Positions 1 through 62,694 of a stretch of 64,000 bases of DNA are shown piece by piece. The first letter of the stretch is position 1. Each line of letters opens with the position of its first letter. Source of the stretch: Amorphochlora amoebiformis (Eukaryota; Cercozoa; Chlorarachniophyceae). Made by a program: the position numbers and the translations under genes. The notes beneath the pieces were generated by a model. That model had not been told where the DNA came from and ran no database searches. It worked only from the letters and a program-made list of their open reading frames with translations. The stretch spans positions 372,001-436,000 of the forward strand of contig BAAHQB010000157.1 in the NCBI GenBank assembly GCA_054601695.1, given 5' to 3'.

Positions 1-13
1 TATTGACATATAC

Positions 14-63
<50 letters not shown>

Positions 64-187
64 GTTGACATACATACATACACCCACATGCATACATTTA
101 TACACATATTAAAAAATATCCCATGGCTGATACATAGCTTGATTTGCATTTAGAGTGGGGTTGGGGTTTGGGTAGTTTTCAAGATAC

Positions 188-6696
<6,509 letters not shown>

Positions 6697-6929
6697 CGCG
6701 GGACACCGGACGATATAGTGCTTGAACAGTCTGTGGGTTCCGTGGGTTCCGTGGGTTCCGTATATCTAGTATATCCACAAAGGATATATATTTATAAATA
6801 TTCATAATATTATGACCGAAATATGTCACAAATTCCACGTGCCGGCGAAAGAATGATGCAGTGGAGTTCGTTGACCTATCCCGCCACGTTCTCGGTGCTT
6901 TCCCGTTTCCGCATCTGCCAGATTCCACC
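6697..6929. promoter_or_regulatory. Divergent (bidirectional) promoter region with a triple GTGGGTTCC repeat
   Basis: These 233 bp separate the start codons of the minus-strand phosphatase (6696) and the plus-strand basic-protein gene (6930). Three direct copies of GTGGGTTCC lie at about 6733-6760, followed by a short AT-rich stretch. No TATA box or initiator can be assigned with certainty. That the two genes share a promoter is an inference from their spacing and orientation. Confidence 0.45.
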
Positions 6930-9691
<2,762 letters not shown>

Positions 9692-9699
9692 TGTTTAAC

Positions 9700-9705
9700 A
9701 ATAAA
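9700..9705 (+). terminator. Candidate polyadenylation signal AATAAA
   Basis: AATAAA lies 9 bp after the TAA stop of the basic-protein gene, in the first AT-rich sequence after the coding end. It is only a hexamer match, and such a match is not rare in this AT-rich DNA. Confidence 0.3.
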
Positions 9706-9760
9706 TAATTAGGTTTGATAATATATATCTAATATATATGCTTCAATATATATAAATAAG

Positions 9761-9814
<54 letters not shown>

Positions 9815-9887
9815 TGTGTGTGTGTGCATGTAAAAATATTATGTATTACGTATATTATAAACACATATGACGTTATATACACATATA

Positions 9888-9975
<88 letters not shown>

Positions 9976-10060
9976 GTACATACATACATGCATATATATA
10001 TTTATGTATATATATATATATATAATGTGTATATATGCAAATAGATATATACATATATAT

Positions 10061-10127
<67 letters not shown>

Positions 10128-10146
10128 GGCATCTGTTGGATTTCAT

Positions 10147-10179
<33 letters not shown>

Positions 10180-10234
10180 CATATACCTTTTTACATATAC
10201 ATATACATATTACGTATATCATGAACACATATGA

Positions 10235-10292
<58 letters not shown>

Positions 10293-10465
10293 AAAATAAA
10301 TCGTACGACGGAATCAGAGCCCAATTCATGTTTCACTGATCTGTTGTAAATTATATATTTATACAATATAGTGTATAGCTAATAATTACGCAAATATAAG
10401 TACGAAAAAACACAAACATCCTTTGTATAACAGGTTCCCGAGATTCTTATGACCCGTATTATTAC

Positions 10466-10570
10466 CTCGTATCTCGCAGCCCAGGATTTGTGCCGCCTGT
10501 CCATGGTTTCAAAATGGTAGCGTACTCTGTAAACCAACCTTAATGCAATCCAATTGAAAACCCTAGCCAT
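10466..10570 (-). CDS. Possible first exon of an unrecognised minus-strand gene
   Basis: An ATG at 10570 in a good context (GAGGAAATGG) opens 35 codons beginning MARVFNWIALRLVYRVRYHF and ending RRHKSWAARYE, followed by a GTAATA donor. The sequence is not repeat-derived and looks like a basic, partly hydrophobic N-terminus. I found no downstream exon in a matching phase: a candidate at about 10293-10335 ([11 protein letters not shown]) is out of phase. It may be a chance open frame. No function is proposed. Confidence 0.3.
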
Positions 10571-10955
10571 TTCCTCACCCGACGCAAACTCCAGGGGCCT
10601 ACGTCACGCCCGCTCTCAACACACGTGGAAGTCTCTCTACACTAGGGAGGTATGTTTGCATCACCCGGATATCTTCACGTGCACACTATGTACATATCAC
10701 ACCGGTCGTGAATCCAAACACACATTTCCCAGACTGGTATCATGCCCATACGAGGGATATAATATCCTTGCATAGCCATTGTAAGCCTCTATACAAGGCT
10801 CCTACAGCCCACTCTGTACATGTATGTAAGTTCCATATACAACCCCTCGCTCCCATATACATATTCACATGGCCAGTATACATTTATTCCACATGTCGCA
10901 AATCCCTTTTCATATCTATTCGGACGGGTGCACAAATTGAAATTTTCAATGATAG

Positions 10956-11024
10956 GTGAAAGAGGGTGGCTTTGGGCAAGGAAATATCCCCGAATCGTTC
11001 GCAGATATTATGGATTGGCATAAG
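10956..11024 (+). CDS. Isolated plus-strand exon, unassigned
   Basis: This is a 69-nt phase 0-0 exon bounded by ATGATAG| and |GTGAGA. It encodes VKEGGFGQGNIPESFADIMD then WHK. Composition and splice sites look genuine. It may be an upstream exon of the unrecognised gene starting near 13.7 kb, but the intermediate exons were not resolved. Confidence 0.45.
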
Positions 11025-21544
<10,520 letters not shown>

Positions 21545-21694
21545 CGCGACATTTACCCAATCTCATCTCAAATCCTAATCTCAGCCCTGAGTACAGATCC
21601 AAACCCTAACCTATCCATACCCTAGCCCAGGCTACTTAAACCCCGGACTCAACCCTAAATCTAACCAAAGAGGGTATCCTAACGCGTAATTTTA

Positions 21695-21795
21695 ATGGTA
21701 GGTGACGTTGTGAACGGAAGTAACGGGGTGGGAGCTGGAAATGATCAGGTATATATACATATTATATTTACTACATATACATACTGAAATATATT

Positions 21796-21838
<43 letters not shown>

Positions 21839-21968
21839 TTCACAATATACGCATATGTATAACTATGAAGAGTTAAACATTATACAGGTATGTATAATGT
21901 AATATACAAATATATGCATAAATATAATATAGGTGTATATATAAAATATATATATATATATATATGTG

Positions 21969-22056
<88 letters not shown>

Positions 22057-22661
22057 TAGTGTATATATCGATGTAAAGAACTCTAACTCAAATGCTGACC
22101 TTAATATCCCACCTTAACCCTAACCAAAACAACCTAAACAGGAGGTGGTCTGGGTTGAATTGAATTCACTGGTCAAGGGGAGAAATACGCCTATCCTTGT
22201 CTTTTGTATGTCTATTTGGACAACGTAAGTGTCGAAATCACGAAGATATTCACGTTGCTATTATTCCGAGGGGAAGAGAGAGAGCAAGGAGAGGGGAGAG
22301 AGTTTCCAACTTTCCTTTTTTTTTCGTTTTCTATGTTCTCTTTTTTTTCCTTCCTTTATTTCCTCTCTCTTTCGTAGATTGCTAGGGATATGTTATCTTA
22401 TCCCTCCCTCCCCCCTTCTCTCTCTCTCTTTCTTCTTTCTGTTTCTTCTCCTTTTAAATTATTCTACTCTCTATCTCCCTCTCTGTTCACTGTCTCCTTT
22501 CACTTCTCCCCTGAGTTTTCTCTTCGTCTCTGATTCTCTGCTCACCTCTCTGTATGTCTCTCTCTCTCTCTTTCCTCGATAATACGTATATGAAGGAAAA
22601 AAGAGTACACTGTATTTATTTCTAATAGAATATACATATATATAATATATAATATATATAT

Positions 22662-22693
<32 letters not shown>

Positions 22694-22732
22694 ATATATA
22701 TATATATATATAATACACATACACATTAGAGT

Positions 22733-22763
<31 letters not shown>

Positions 22764-22978
22764 CATTAAAGTTGAATATCTATATAAAAGAGAGAAAGAT
22801 AGCGAGAAAAAGGAGAGAAAGAGATAGATCAATATGTAGACTCATAGGTGTCGGTTTGAATGATTTGTTTTCAATTACTAGCGGAAAGACGTTTAAGCAT
22901 TTGTCCAATGGATTTTTGAGGATGGTGGATCATTCAAACGGCCAAGAAAAGTATGCGAATAATATATATATATAATGT

Positions 22979-23037
<59 letters not shown>

Positions 23038-23206
23038 ATATATATATAATATTAAATATGCATGTATATATATATATATATATGTATATATATTTATGTA
23101 TGTATTTTACATGTGGTATATAAGCAACACATGTGATATGTGTTGTATGCTTATCTACATATGTGTATATATGTGTATATATATATGTGCATATTATATA
23201 AATATA

Positions 23207-23257
<51 letters not shown>

Positions 23258-23331
23258 ATATAATATAATATAATATAATTTAAATCGTAATATGTTTCTA
23301 CAGATGAGGGACTAACTAACATCCAATATGT

Positions 23332-23392
<61 letters not shown>

Positions 23393-23446
23393 AAAATATG
23401 TATATATAAATATATATATATATATATGTATGTATATATACACATA

Positions 23447-23489
<43 letters not shown>

Positions 23490-23524
23490 CATATTATATA
23501 TACATATATATATATATACGTATG

Positions 23525-23573
<49 letters not shown>

Positions 23574-23710
23574 ATACCAAATATACATATATCAAACATA
23601 TATATGTACATACACACAATATATGTATACTTGTATGCACATTTTCATACATGTACACATAATAATAAAGTATATATATATATATATATATACATACATG
23701 TATATACATT

Positions 23711-23754
<44 letters not shown>

Positions 23755-24003
23755 TAAAATCATAATAATAACAATGATACATAGGTGCAGATTTCCTCTA
23801 GACTTCAAACAGGTAACACAAACCCCAATCTTAATGCTATCCTCAACCCTAGCCTTAACCAAAGTCTTAACAAGTCTTAACCTTATAGTATGGTGATAGA
23901 CGTGCCGTTGTCCTTGCAAAGATGGTATTTTCCCAATCCTATCCTTCCTTGCTGTTATGAACAGTCTAAAATACGATTTCTTTTGAAGATATACGAAAAC
24001 TAA
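21695..24003 (+). CDS. Unrecognised 114-residue protein, or C-terminal part of the preceding gene
   Basis: Six exons join in phase: 21695-21748, 22142-22224, 22840-22950, 23791-23812, 23889-23924, 23965-24003 (TAA). The product starts [18 protein letters not shown] and continues [68 protein letters not shown] and [12 protein letters not shown]. The pattern looks like a compact helical domain. The ATG at 21695 lies 150 bp after the preceding stop. An alternative acceptor (ATGGTAG|GT) would make this a continuation of the upstream gene, but then the phase does not match its last exon. The introns include a 300-bp pyrimidine-rich tract (22265-22580). I do not recognise the family. Confidence 0.6.
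22265..22580 (+). repeat. Pyrimidine-rich tract in an intron
   Basis: A short purine-rich start (GGGGAAGAGAGAGAGCAAGG) is followed by about 280 bp of C/T-rich DNA with T runs, CTCTCT and CCCTCC, in the intron 22225-22839. It could form triplex DNA; no coding signal is seen. Confidence 0.8.
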
Positions 24004-24477
24004 GACAATAACAAATGCATCTATCAAAGCGTACATTCTGCTAGGAATACAACGTCGATAAGCATCAATGGGATATGATTACGATTGGAGAGGTGGGAAA
24101 CTCTTACTCTCATTTTGCAAATCTAATTGGGGATGACGATGATTACCTTTTATCTTTGTCTGCAGTAATTTGTGAGCAAGTGTAATATATATTGAATATA
24201 CATTTATAACAAAATGACATATATGTATACGTACATATACATATATATATATATATAGATATATATATATATATTTTATTATATATAGATATATATATAT
24301 ATATATATGTATACATATATATATATATATATGTATATATTTGTGTGTGTAAATGTATATGTTTTATGTGCATATATTATATACATATGTAATATACATA
24401 TATATATATATACATATATATATACATATATATATATGTAAATGTATATGTTTTATGTGCATATATTATATACATAT

Positions 24478-24514
<37 letters not shown>

Positions 24515-24649
24515 AGGCTTTGGATTCTTTTCACAGAGAACCACGGGATATGTGGACACCCATAGCAAACAGGTGGATGTAATATGAATAGTATGAAAGG
24601 TTGTAAACCTATGTACAACAGTAAACACTATTTTCGTGTGGTACATTAA

Positions 24650-24705
<56 letters not shown>

Positions 24706-25697
24706 GTTTTCATCAGTGTAGATTATGTATTGTATTAACATGCAGCAGTTATAAATAATGAAGAAATAAAATAATATCCTTAGAGAATGTCATTCTTTAC
24801 TACATGTACACATTCAGGTACTTGAGAAAGAATTATAGAAACGAAAACAACATACACTGAAGCATGAAGAGGGACAACGGCTAGTGAAAATCATCAAATC
24901 TCAAGCTTGCACTGAATCATATATATAATCCTATCCGAACTAGCAGTAGGCCCAGCCGCTGGCGTATGTATATCATAGTGTGCACTCGAAATATTTTCTT
25001 TTAATAGATGATAATCTACACTTAAGTTCAAGACTCAAGAGTCGTGGGTGGTGTACTAGAATAATATCTTATATAGATATTATATATAGCACTTAGAAGA
25101 TTTGTGGAACGTACATTCCATCATTGACGATACAGTTAAGACTGTATAAGAGATAACAACATTACCTAGATTCAAGGATTACACAACGCTAGTCGCGGCC
25201 TAGGATTCTATTTATCCATGAGCTAGACTATGATAGTCGTTAACGTCGGTCATGGTAATAATAATATCTAGAATGAATGGATCAGCTAATACGTGAATAG
25301 TAAAATCTTGTAAAGATAATTTTCTGCTTGGCACGCACAGGCGTAGTTTATGATAAAATTGAAAGTTGTGATGGTGGTATGACTTCCAACAGTGGAATAA
25401 CAACCACGTGAGGTCATGTGCTACAGCTTAGCGTAGTATCTATCAAACACGTGGCCGGTGAAGTGGAGGCTACGGTGGACGAGACTTACTCGGCATTTAG
25501 TACCGCGCAATCGATCCGATTAATGACACGAGACGTTAGCAGCAATTATCTGAGAACAAGACGGAGAGACGTTACTTAGACAATGGGGAAGAAAACCAAC
25601 CAATCAGTAAAAGATTCAAATATTACCCAAATTTTTAGGTGATATTAGTCGACAAAATTTCCCACCTGGAATCGAGCAGGTCGTTGAAGGCTCACAC
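24004..25697. other. Intergenic stretch between two convergent genes
   Basis: TA microsatellite up to about 24.7 kb contains a 45-bp direct duplication (about 24349-24395 and 24437-24480). Then comes about 900 bp of non-repetitive, moderately AT-rich sequence without a coding signal that I can support. It lies between the 3' ends of the plus-strand gene ending at 24003 and the minus-strand DnaJ gene ending at 25698. Confidence 0.5.
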
Positions 25698-26248
25698 TCA
25701 AAGCTCATCGTGGTCTGTGGCCGACCTTTTCTTGGAGGAAGACTTCGTGGGGTTGCCAAAGAGCTTGAGGACCGTATCCTTTTGCTCCTTGGTGAGCTTC
25801 TTTGGGAAGTCAACGATGATACGGACGTGAAGGTCGCCTTTGCGGCTGGGGTTGTCTCCAAATGGCATACCTTCTCCTCTAACTCGAATCACCTGGAACG
25901 GTTTGGTGACTTCTTTCCGCGAGACCTTGACCTGAGGGTTGATGTGGAGGATTAGGGTAGGAGTATAGCTTCTTTATATTATGTGATTATGATAAAAAAG
26001 TACATAGTTACTAACACACGTAGATGGCTACCAAAGTGAATGTTCACATGTACATACTTTGGCAATAAATATATATATGTGTGTTGTATATATGATCTAT
26101 ATATTTTTAATAGATGGCTACCAAAGTGAATGTTCACATATACATACTTTGCCAATATATATATATATATATATATGTCTTATATATATGATCTATATAT
26201 TTTTAATATATATATATATATACACATATACATATATATATACATATA

Positions 26249-26293
<45 letters not shown>

Positions 26294-26340
26294 TATATAT
26301 ATTTCATGCACACATATATATGTATATATTTTTACGCATA

Positions 26341-26429
<89 letters not shown>

Positions 26430-26457
26430 GTTGATATACATTCATGATTTATATACA

Positions 26458-26512
<55 letters not shown>

Positions 26513-26617
26513 CATACATACATTTGATATACAAACATTTGATATTCAAACATGATTTACATTCGACATATATGTATATATATATATATATGTATTTTTA
26601 CAATATATAGGTATATA

Positions 26618-26683
<66 letters not shown>

Positions 26684-26743
26684 TCTTTATGTAGACGTAC
26701 ATATACAAACATACAATATTTATATATGATATATGATATATCT

Positions 26744-26789
<46 letters not shown>

Positions 26790-26874
26790 ATATAAATTTT
26801 CATATGTGAATGTATATATACATATATATATATATTATATACATATTGATATTTATATATATATATATACATAT

Positions 26875-26919
<45 letters not shown>

Positions 26920-26932
26920 TATACAATTGATA

Positions 26933-27025
<93 letters not shown>

Positions 27026-27124
27026 TATTATATATGGCACAAAAAACACGTACACAATATATATATATATATAATACATATATATATATATATATATATA
27101 TAAAGTATATATATATATATGTGT

Positions 27125-27159
<35 letters not shown>

Positions 27160-28498
27160 GTATATGCAATAAACTAAATATATACCAGATGTATTTATAT
27201 ATACTATACTTTCATATACATATAGATTTTCACACACATATACATATACACACACCTATATAAATATATACATAAATTTGCATATACATGTACAAATACA
27301 TATACATATAAATACACATACGCATACACATGTACATATACATTTACATATAATATACTCACATATATAACAAACATTCATATATATATTCACATATATA
27401 TATATAAAATATATTATATATTATATATTTATATATCCATGGTGTCTGAATATTCTGTGTGCGTTAAGGTCGCGGGAGGAGAGGGTCGAGGTAAATGTAT
27501 ATTATGATGAGAAGATTGGTAGGGATGAGTAGATGGATTTGGGGAGAATAAGGAGATGGTGGAGTTAGCGTGGTGTTATTAACCTTATGGCCATCAAGGT
27601 GACTAAACTTCTTGGAAAATTCTACTAGTGCCTCCGGAAGGGAAATGTGCATGTCCATATTAAGATCGTTGCCGATGCGCGTGAACGAAGGATGCGGCAT
27701 TGTTTTGACCTTGAAGTTGACGTGGCCGGGCAGCTGGCCGATAAACTCATCACCCTCGTTCTCCAGGACGATCACATGCCCGTCGGACATTCCTGGCTCG
27801 ACCTCGAAGGTCAGGATCTTCTCGGCGCTCTCCGTGAGGCCTTTCGGGCACGCCTTGCAGCGTCGCTTTAGTCTGTAACCCTTCCCACCGCAGCCAGGGT
27901 CGTTGGTCTGCATCTGCTGGACGAAACCAGGGCCAAGTTGCCTCGTGACCATCTTCATACCTGGTCCTATACAGGAGCGGTCGTCTGTGCGGCAGTCCTC
28001 GTAATTAAGACAAAGAGTCTGCTTCTTGTGCATCACGCTGATTATGCGACCCAAGTATAGGTCCTTAAGGGTCACCCGGACATCTAAGTTGAGGTCAGGA
28101 CCGCGTTTTTGTTCCTCCTGCCTCTGGCGTCCGCCTCCAAACATTCCACCTCCGAAGAACATGTCGAAGGGGTCCATGCCCCCGCCACCACCCTGAGCCT
28201 TTTGCTTTAGGTGCTCCTTTAAGCCCTCCTCACCGTGGCGGTCGTAAATCTTGCGCTTCTCCTTGTCACTGAGAGTCTCATACGCGTTGGCGACGTCCTG
28301 AAACATCTTTTCCGCTTCCTTGTTATTCGGGTTCTTGTCGGGGTGGTATTTTCGACTGAGCTTTCGGTACGCCGACTTGATTTCCTTCTCCGATGCGCGG
28401 CGGCGTACCCCCAGGATTTTGTAATAGTCGCGTCCACACTCGACGAGAATGGCCAGGCCGACCACCAATATGCGAAACAGCGTAGATCGCATGTACAT
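25698..28498 (-). CDS. DNAJB11: ER-lumenal DnaJ (Hsp40) co-chaperone, ERdj3/Scj1 type, complete
   Basis: J-domain co-chaperone that would stimulate the ER Hsp70 (BiP) and present unfolded clients. Two exons, 27584-28498 and 25698-25931, join in phase 0 to 382 residues. Residues 1-21 form a signal peptide ([15 protein letters not shown]). The J domain spans about 24-90, with HPD at 52-54 ([11 protein letters not shown]). A Gly/Phe-rich linker ([20 protein letters not shown]) follows. The substrate-binding region retains [19 protein letters not shown] and CKACPKG, but the zinc-finger cysteine pattern is incomplete, as in ERdj3. The C-terminal beta domain contains FSHLDGHK at the splice and [15 protein letters not shown] after it. 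The protein ends DHDEL: an HDEL ER-retrieval signal, which human ERdj3 lacks but yeast Scj1 has in KDEL form. The start may be the first or the third codon (MYM). The 1,652-bp intron is full of TA and (TAA)n repeats. Confidence 0.95.
25932..27583 (-). other. Microsatellite intron of the DnaJ gene
   Basis: The donor is AAG|GTTAAT at 27583 and the acceptor CCTCAG| at 25932. It contains long (TA)n tracts, a (TAA)n tract (about 26950-27025), and a tandem duplication with units near 26022-26068 and 26112-26158 (TAGATGGCTACCAAAGTGAA in each). Confidence 0.8.
26950..27025. repeat. (TAA)n trinucleotide repeat
   Basis: About 25 units of ATA/TAA in the DnaJ intron. Related tracts are at 5638-5712, 31376-31421, 31625-31680, 45763-45806, 52221-52311 and 56627-56661. 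Confidence 0.95.
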
Positions 28499-29337
28499 AG
28501 CTTGCTGTGTGTGCTGAGCCCTGGCTGCTCTGCCTACGAGTACGTCAGACCAGTTGCTGATGTGGCAGGCGAAAAATTTTGTAAGATATTTTCAAAAAAT
28601 GGCGGGAAATCCGGTATTGTTTATTTAAGTATTTCTACCCAAATCTACAATTATAGTCTTAGAGTTAGAGGTCGGGGACACGTGTTGGGTATCACTTGGG
28701 GGGAGACATGGTTCGCTCCCAGGACTTGTCGGGAAGTCATTGCCGTCAATACTCGCTATGATTCAGGTGTTCCCATTATGTGGTGACAGCGGTTCTAGTG
28801 AGGTGAAAGCATGAAGACATCTCGTCTTTTTTAGGTTCGAAGATTTTGTGGGAGAAATGGAAGGCGTCGATCGAGAATGATGTGTTACCACAAAATATTT
28901 GGAGATACTCATTACATGTACGGAAACTGTTATATTTATAATCTATTATAGCTTTTTAAAGAAGTTTTCAGGTACATGTATATACGAATATGGGATATCT
29001 TTAGATGAATTCATATTTTCATAATATTACATTTACATGTGCACACAATGTATTTTTTTTGTGAATAATAGATATTAATAATACAATTATGGAATACATG
29101 TACAGTATGTAAATAATACTAACGACGATTCTAAGTAATAATAGTATGCAATACTCTGAGTATATATCATTCTATATATGTGTATACCTATATATAATAT
29201 ACATACATACATATATATATATTTATATATATATATATATATATATACATATATATAATATATATACACATACAATAATGATATAATAATAAAGCCAGAA
29301 GTAGTAATAATAATAATAATTTTAATAATAATGTTAT

Positions 29338-29368
<31 letters not shown>

Positions 29369-29401
29369 TACACATATATGTACTTAGTATACTAGTATCA
29401 C

Positions 29402-29448
<47 letters not shown>

Positions 29449-29509
29449 ATATTAAGTTGGTGTATAATATTTATATATATATATATATACACATATTTAT
29501 ATATATTTT

Positions 29510-29549
<40 letters not shown>

Positions 29550-29587
29550 GTATCGTAGTACATATATATATATATATATATCAATGA

Positions 29588-29631
<44 letters not shown>

Positions 29632-29638
29632 TATATAC

Positions 29639-29681
<43 letters not shown>

Positions 29682-29914
29682 TATATCATATGATATATAT
29701 CATGATATAATACACACATATATGTGTATATATTAGTAAATATATATATATATATGTATATGTATATATAATATATATATATATATATATGTATATTATA
29801 TATGTATATAATATATATATATATATATGTATACGTACAATACACTTATATTATATATTACTTGCAGCCTAACTACTAAATTTACTTGTATATACTATAT
29901 ACACACACACACCA

Positions 29915-29949
<35 letters not shown>

Positions 29950-29987
29950 GTATGATATAATATATATATATTATAATATATATACGT

Positions 29988-30034
<47 letters not shown>

Positions 30035-30169
30035 ATGATATATAGAAATGTATATACACGGTATATATTATATATATATATATATATTCGGTATATATAC
30101 ATATATATATATATATATATAATATGAGTTGATATATATATATATATATAATATATATATATATATATC

Positions 30170-30214
<45 letters not shown>

Positions 30215-30265
30215 TATATACATATGTATTTATGTATACATGTTCTATATACATGTGTGCATATA

Positions 30266-30301
<36 letters not shown>

Positions 30302-30456
30302 ATATATACATATATATAATACATAAGTATACACAAGAATATATTTGCACAGTTGTGAACATAAAGGAGCATACTTCAATCTAGTTGAACGACACAGAAT
30401 GATAATCCCGAAATTAAACGGCACGTGAGGCAGGAATTCAACGTTAGAGAGTCCAG
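28499..30456. other. Intergenic region between the DnaJ and TRAPPC5 genes
   Basis: The first 500 bp upstream of the DnaJ start are ordinary mixed sequence and probably hold its promoter; no element is recognisable. From 29.2 kb on it is (TA)n with short (CA)n and ATT/TAA tracts. No gene was seen. Confidence 0.5.
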
Positions 30457-30825
30457 TTAACTACTGTCTCGCGCTATGACTTTGGATGTAAAGGCTATTA
30501 CGAAGACCATACGATTGTTGTTGAGAATTGATGATACAGTGCAAGTCTGGGTGGGGTTAGGAAAGGGTTGACAACATTTCACGTGCACAGTTTCAGAGGA
30601 AACTTGAGGCAGATACATTTTAAAGAGTAACGAATTAGGGTTGTGGGTAACGAATTCGGCGGCGTCGAGAATTCCGTTGATAATCCCTGCAGTGTAAGCC
30701 GCGCAGCGCGCCGCGTTGGAGTTGGAGATATACTTACAAGTCACAGGATCGTTGTCGTATATGTAGTCTGAGAGTGAGTATGTAATAATACATTATATAT
30801 ATATATATATATGTACATATATATG

Positions 30826-30897
<72 letters not shown>

Positions 30898-30977
30898 ATA
30901 AATATACCTACTTCTCTATACATATAAATTTATACGTACTTCTCTCTCTCTCTCTCTATATATATATTTTTTTAAAA

Positions 30978-31025
<48 letters not shown>

Positions 31026-31095
31026 TATATATACCCACGTCAGTCAAGGCTTGGAAACACCTCGAGGAGGTCACCCATGTATATGTAATATATTG

Positions 31096-31141
<46 letters not shown>

Positions 31142-31223
31142 ATTAGCCTATATTCATAAATATACATATGTATATGTTCTATATATATGTATATATGTTC
31201 TATATATATGTATATATATATAT

Positions 31224-31275
<52 letters not shown>

Positions 31276-31438
31276 GTATATATTTATATATACAGATATA
31301 TATCGCTCATATAAAATATACTCAAACTTAAGTAAAATAAAAGCACTTTTGATATAATATATACACACACACACGAATAATAATAATAATAATGATAATA
31401 ATAATAATAATAATAATAAACACATACACACACACACA

Positions 31439-31495
<57 letters not shown>

Positions 31496-31537
31496 GTATA
31501 TTGTACATATATATATATATATAATATATGTATATAT

Positions 31538-31580
<43 letters not shown>

Positions 31581-31832
31581 CAATAAAACACACTTTTGAT
31601 ATAATATGTACACACACACACACACGAATAATAATAATAATAATTATAATAAAAATAGTAACAAAGAACAATAATAATAAACATACACACAAACACACAT
31701 GTATATATTTATATATATATATATATATATACACATATATATGTATACATATGTATATATGATATATATATATATATATATACATATATATATAAATATA
31801 TATATATATTGTTATATAAATATATACATATA

Positions 31833-31874
<42 letters not shown>

Positions 31875-32090
31875 TATAAACGTAGGTAAATACAAATATA
31901 AATACAAAATTATGTATCTATTTAAACGTAAGTATACGGACACAATGTGACATAATGATAATGATAATAATTATACTAAAAAATAGAAGCAAGGCAATAA
32001 TGATAGTATCAATAAATATAATACAAAAACAAGCATTTAATACCACACACGTGCAACGAACAGATACACACACATATATATTATATATTA

Positions 32091-32124
<34 letters not shown>

Positions 32125-32151
32125 ATGTAACATTTACTATATGTATATATG

Positions 32152-32209
<58 letters not shown>

Positions 32210-32805
32210 AGTTAGGGACGGTCTACATTCGTTCTTCTTGGCGTTACTGATTTGTAGATCATCCGCCGGACGTCCGAAGAGGCTCTTCCAGACAGTTGTG
32301 CGAACGAAATTAAGCATCTGAATGATGCTGCGCTCCTTTCGACAGCCTTTCTCCCGGAAACTCAGCAACTCGATAGCTCGGAGGCCAACTCCGTATCCCG
32401 CTTCGGAGAGGCTGTTGAAGACATATTTAGTACAGAAAAGAGTATGCATAAAGATGTCAGTGTGATTTACCAACCCTGTTTCCAAGAATGTTCCCCGAAA
32501 CAATCACTTAAACCCGAATCACACCATACCGCTTTTCCAGATCTTCCCCACGATTGATTTGAGACTGACAATGCTGTACGAGCTCGGAAAAGACATAGGC
32601 AAATGCGCTCAGGCTAACCTGCGTGGTTATCGGAAATAAGAGTTCGCTCGTCAGACTACACAAACCGTTTTTATTACTATGGAAAGGCCCTCAAAACCGT
32701 GAATACGTTTGTACTAACTCACTCGCTGCCACAATCATTCACCTTGCTGGTTCCTCTGCTCAGGGGTCGGTCAAACTTGGTCCGTCGCTGCCCCTTAGAA
32801 TCCAT
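30457..32805 (-). CDS. TRAPPC5: TRAPP complex subunit TRAPPC5 (Trs31), complete
   Basis: Bet3-family core subunit of the TRAPP tethering/Rab-GEF complexes at the Golgi. Four exons join in phase to 215 residues: 32743-32805, 32530-32618, 32227-32411, 30457-30767 (stop TAA). The start is [20 protein letters not shown]. Exon 2 encodes [20 protein letters not shown], the hallmark first helix. Exon 3 encodes [20 protein letters not shown] then [15 protein letters not shown]. Exon 4 encodes [33 protein letters not shown] and a C-terminal [16 protein letters not shown]. Each block matches the family order and spacing as I know it. The protein is longer than human TRAPPC5 (188 aa) because of an insertion of about 30 residues after the TAGI helix (about residues 150-180). 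Introns 1 and 2 are ordinary (124 and 118 bp); intron 3 (1,459 bp) is microsatellite. Confidence 0.95.
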
Positions 32806-33438
32806 CCTGTCACCCCGAAATGTCACACACGCACGCGACTAATTTAGTTATTTGACACGTGCCTGTCTGAGACATCGGCGTTGGGATCTTGGGAATGGCC
32901 GACAGGTATCCCTCCGGGTGAAATTGGGATAACACGGTCTCATGCATCAGTCGAATCGAATTGAATTTTGACATGGCTTCGTAATCAGATCGAATAAAGG
33001 CCTAAATCTGGTGCTCGATCTCGTGAGGACTCAGACACGTATGTAATTCCTTATCGGACCCTTTACTTAAACCAATATCCAAGCCTCTAACGCCCGCGTC
33101 GTGGAATTAATTCAATTTTGATGTTGGAAAGCCCATTCCTTCATTTCTGACGATTTATACCACTGTTTGAGAGCAGTGTCATATCCGGTCAACGGTTAGC
33201 TTGATTGGCTTCAATACACGGGAGATGTTGTCCATTTGCCAATCCTCTGCAACCCCCTCCCCCTTTCAATAGCTCTCACATTCCGTGTCTTTCAGGGGGG
33301 AAGAGAGAGAATGTAACGGTTTTCATAATCACAACTGACAGTATTCGTTGGAATGGGTGGACTTTTCTTATCTTTGTGTCGCTTTGGGATGTTTGGGTAT
33401 TGATGGGTGTGGTTGTTTGTGGTTAAATTGTTGGACAG
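32806..33438. promoter_or_regulatory. Divergent promoter region between TRAPPC5 and the FAM91 homologue
   Basis: About 630 bp of non-repetitive sequence lie between the TRAPPC5 start (minus) and the first recognisable FAM91 exon (plus). The unresolved first coding exon of FAM91 should lie here or just upstream. One option is ATG at 33353, giving Met-Ala before WSKIPPE. No specific promoter element is identified. Confidence 0.4.

Positions 33439-62694
<29,256 letters not shown>

Noticed and set aside
25212-25403. 63-codon minus-strand open frame
   Set aside because: No splice partners, no family resemblance and no codon bias. It lies in an intergenic stretch and is probably a chance frame.
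28235-28786. 183-codon plus-strand open frame
   Set aside because: It is mostly the antisense of the DnaJ first exon, with no matching family or splice chain.
32412-32503. N-terminal extension of TRAPPC5 exon 3 ([13 protein letters not shown]...)
   Set aside because: It is the intron before exon 3. The acceptor CAACAG at 32412 joins in phase to exon 2, which carries the conserved VSLSAF helix.
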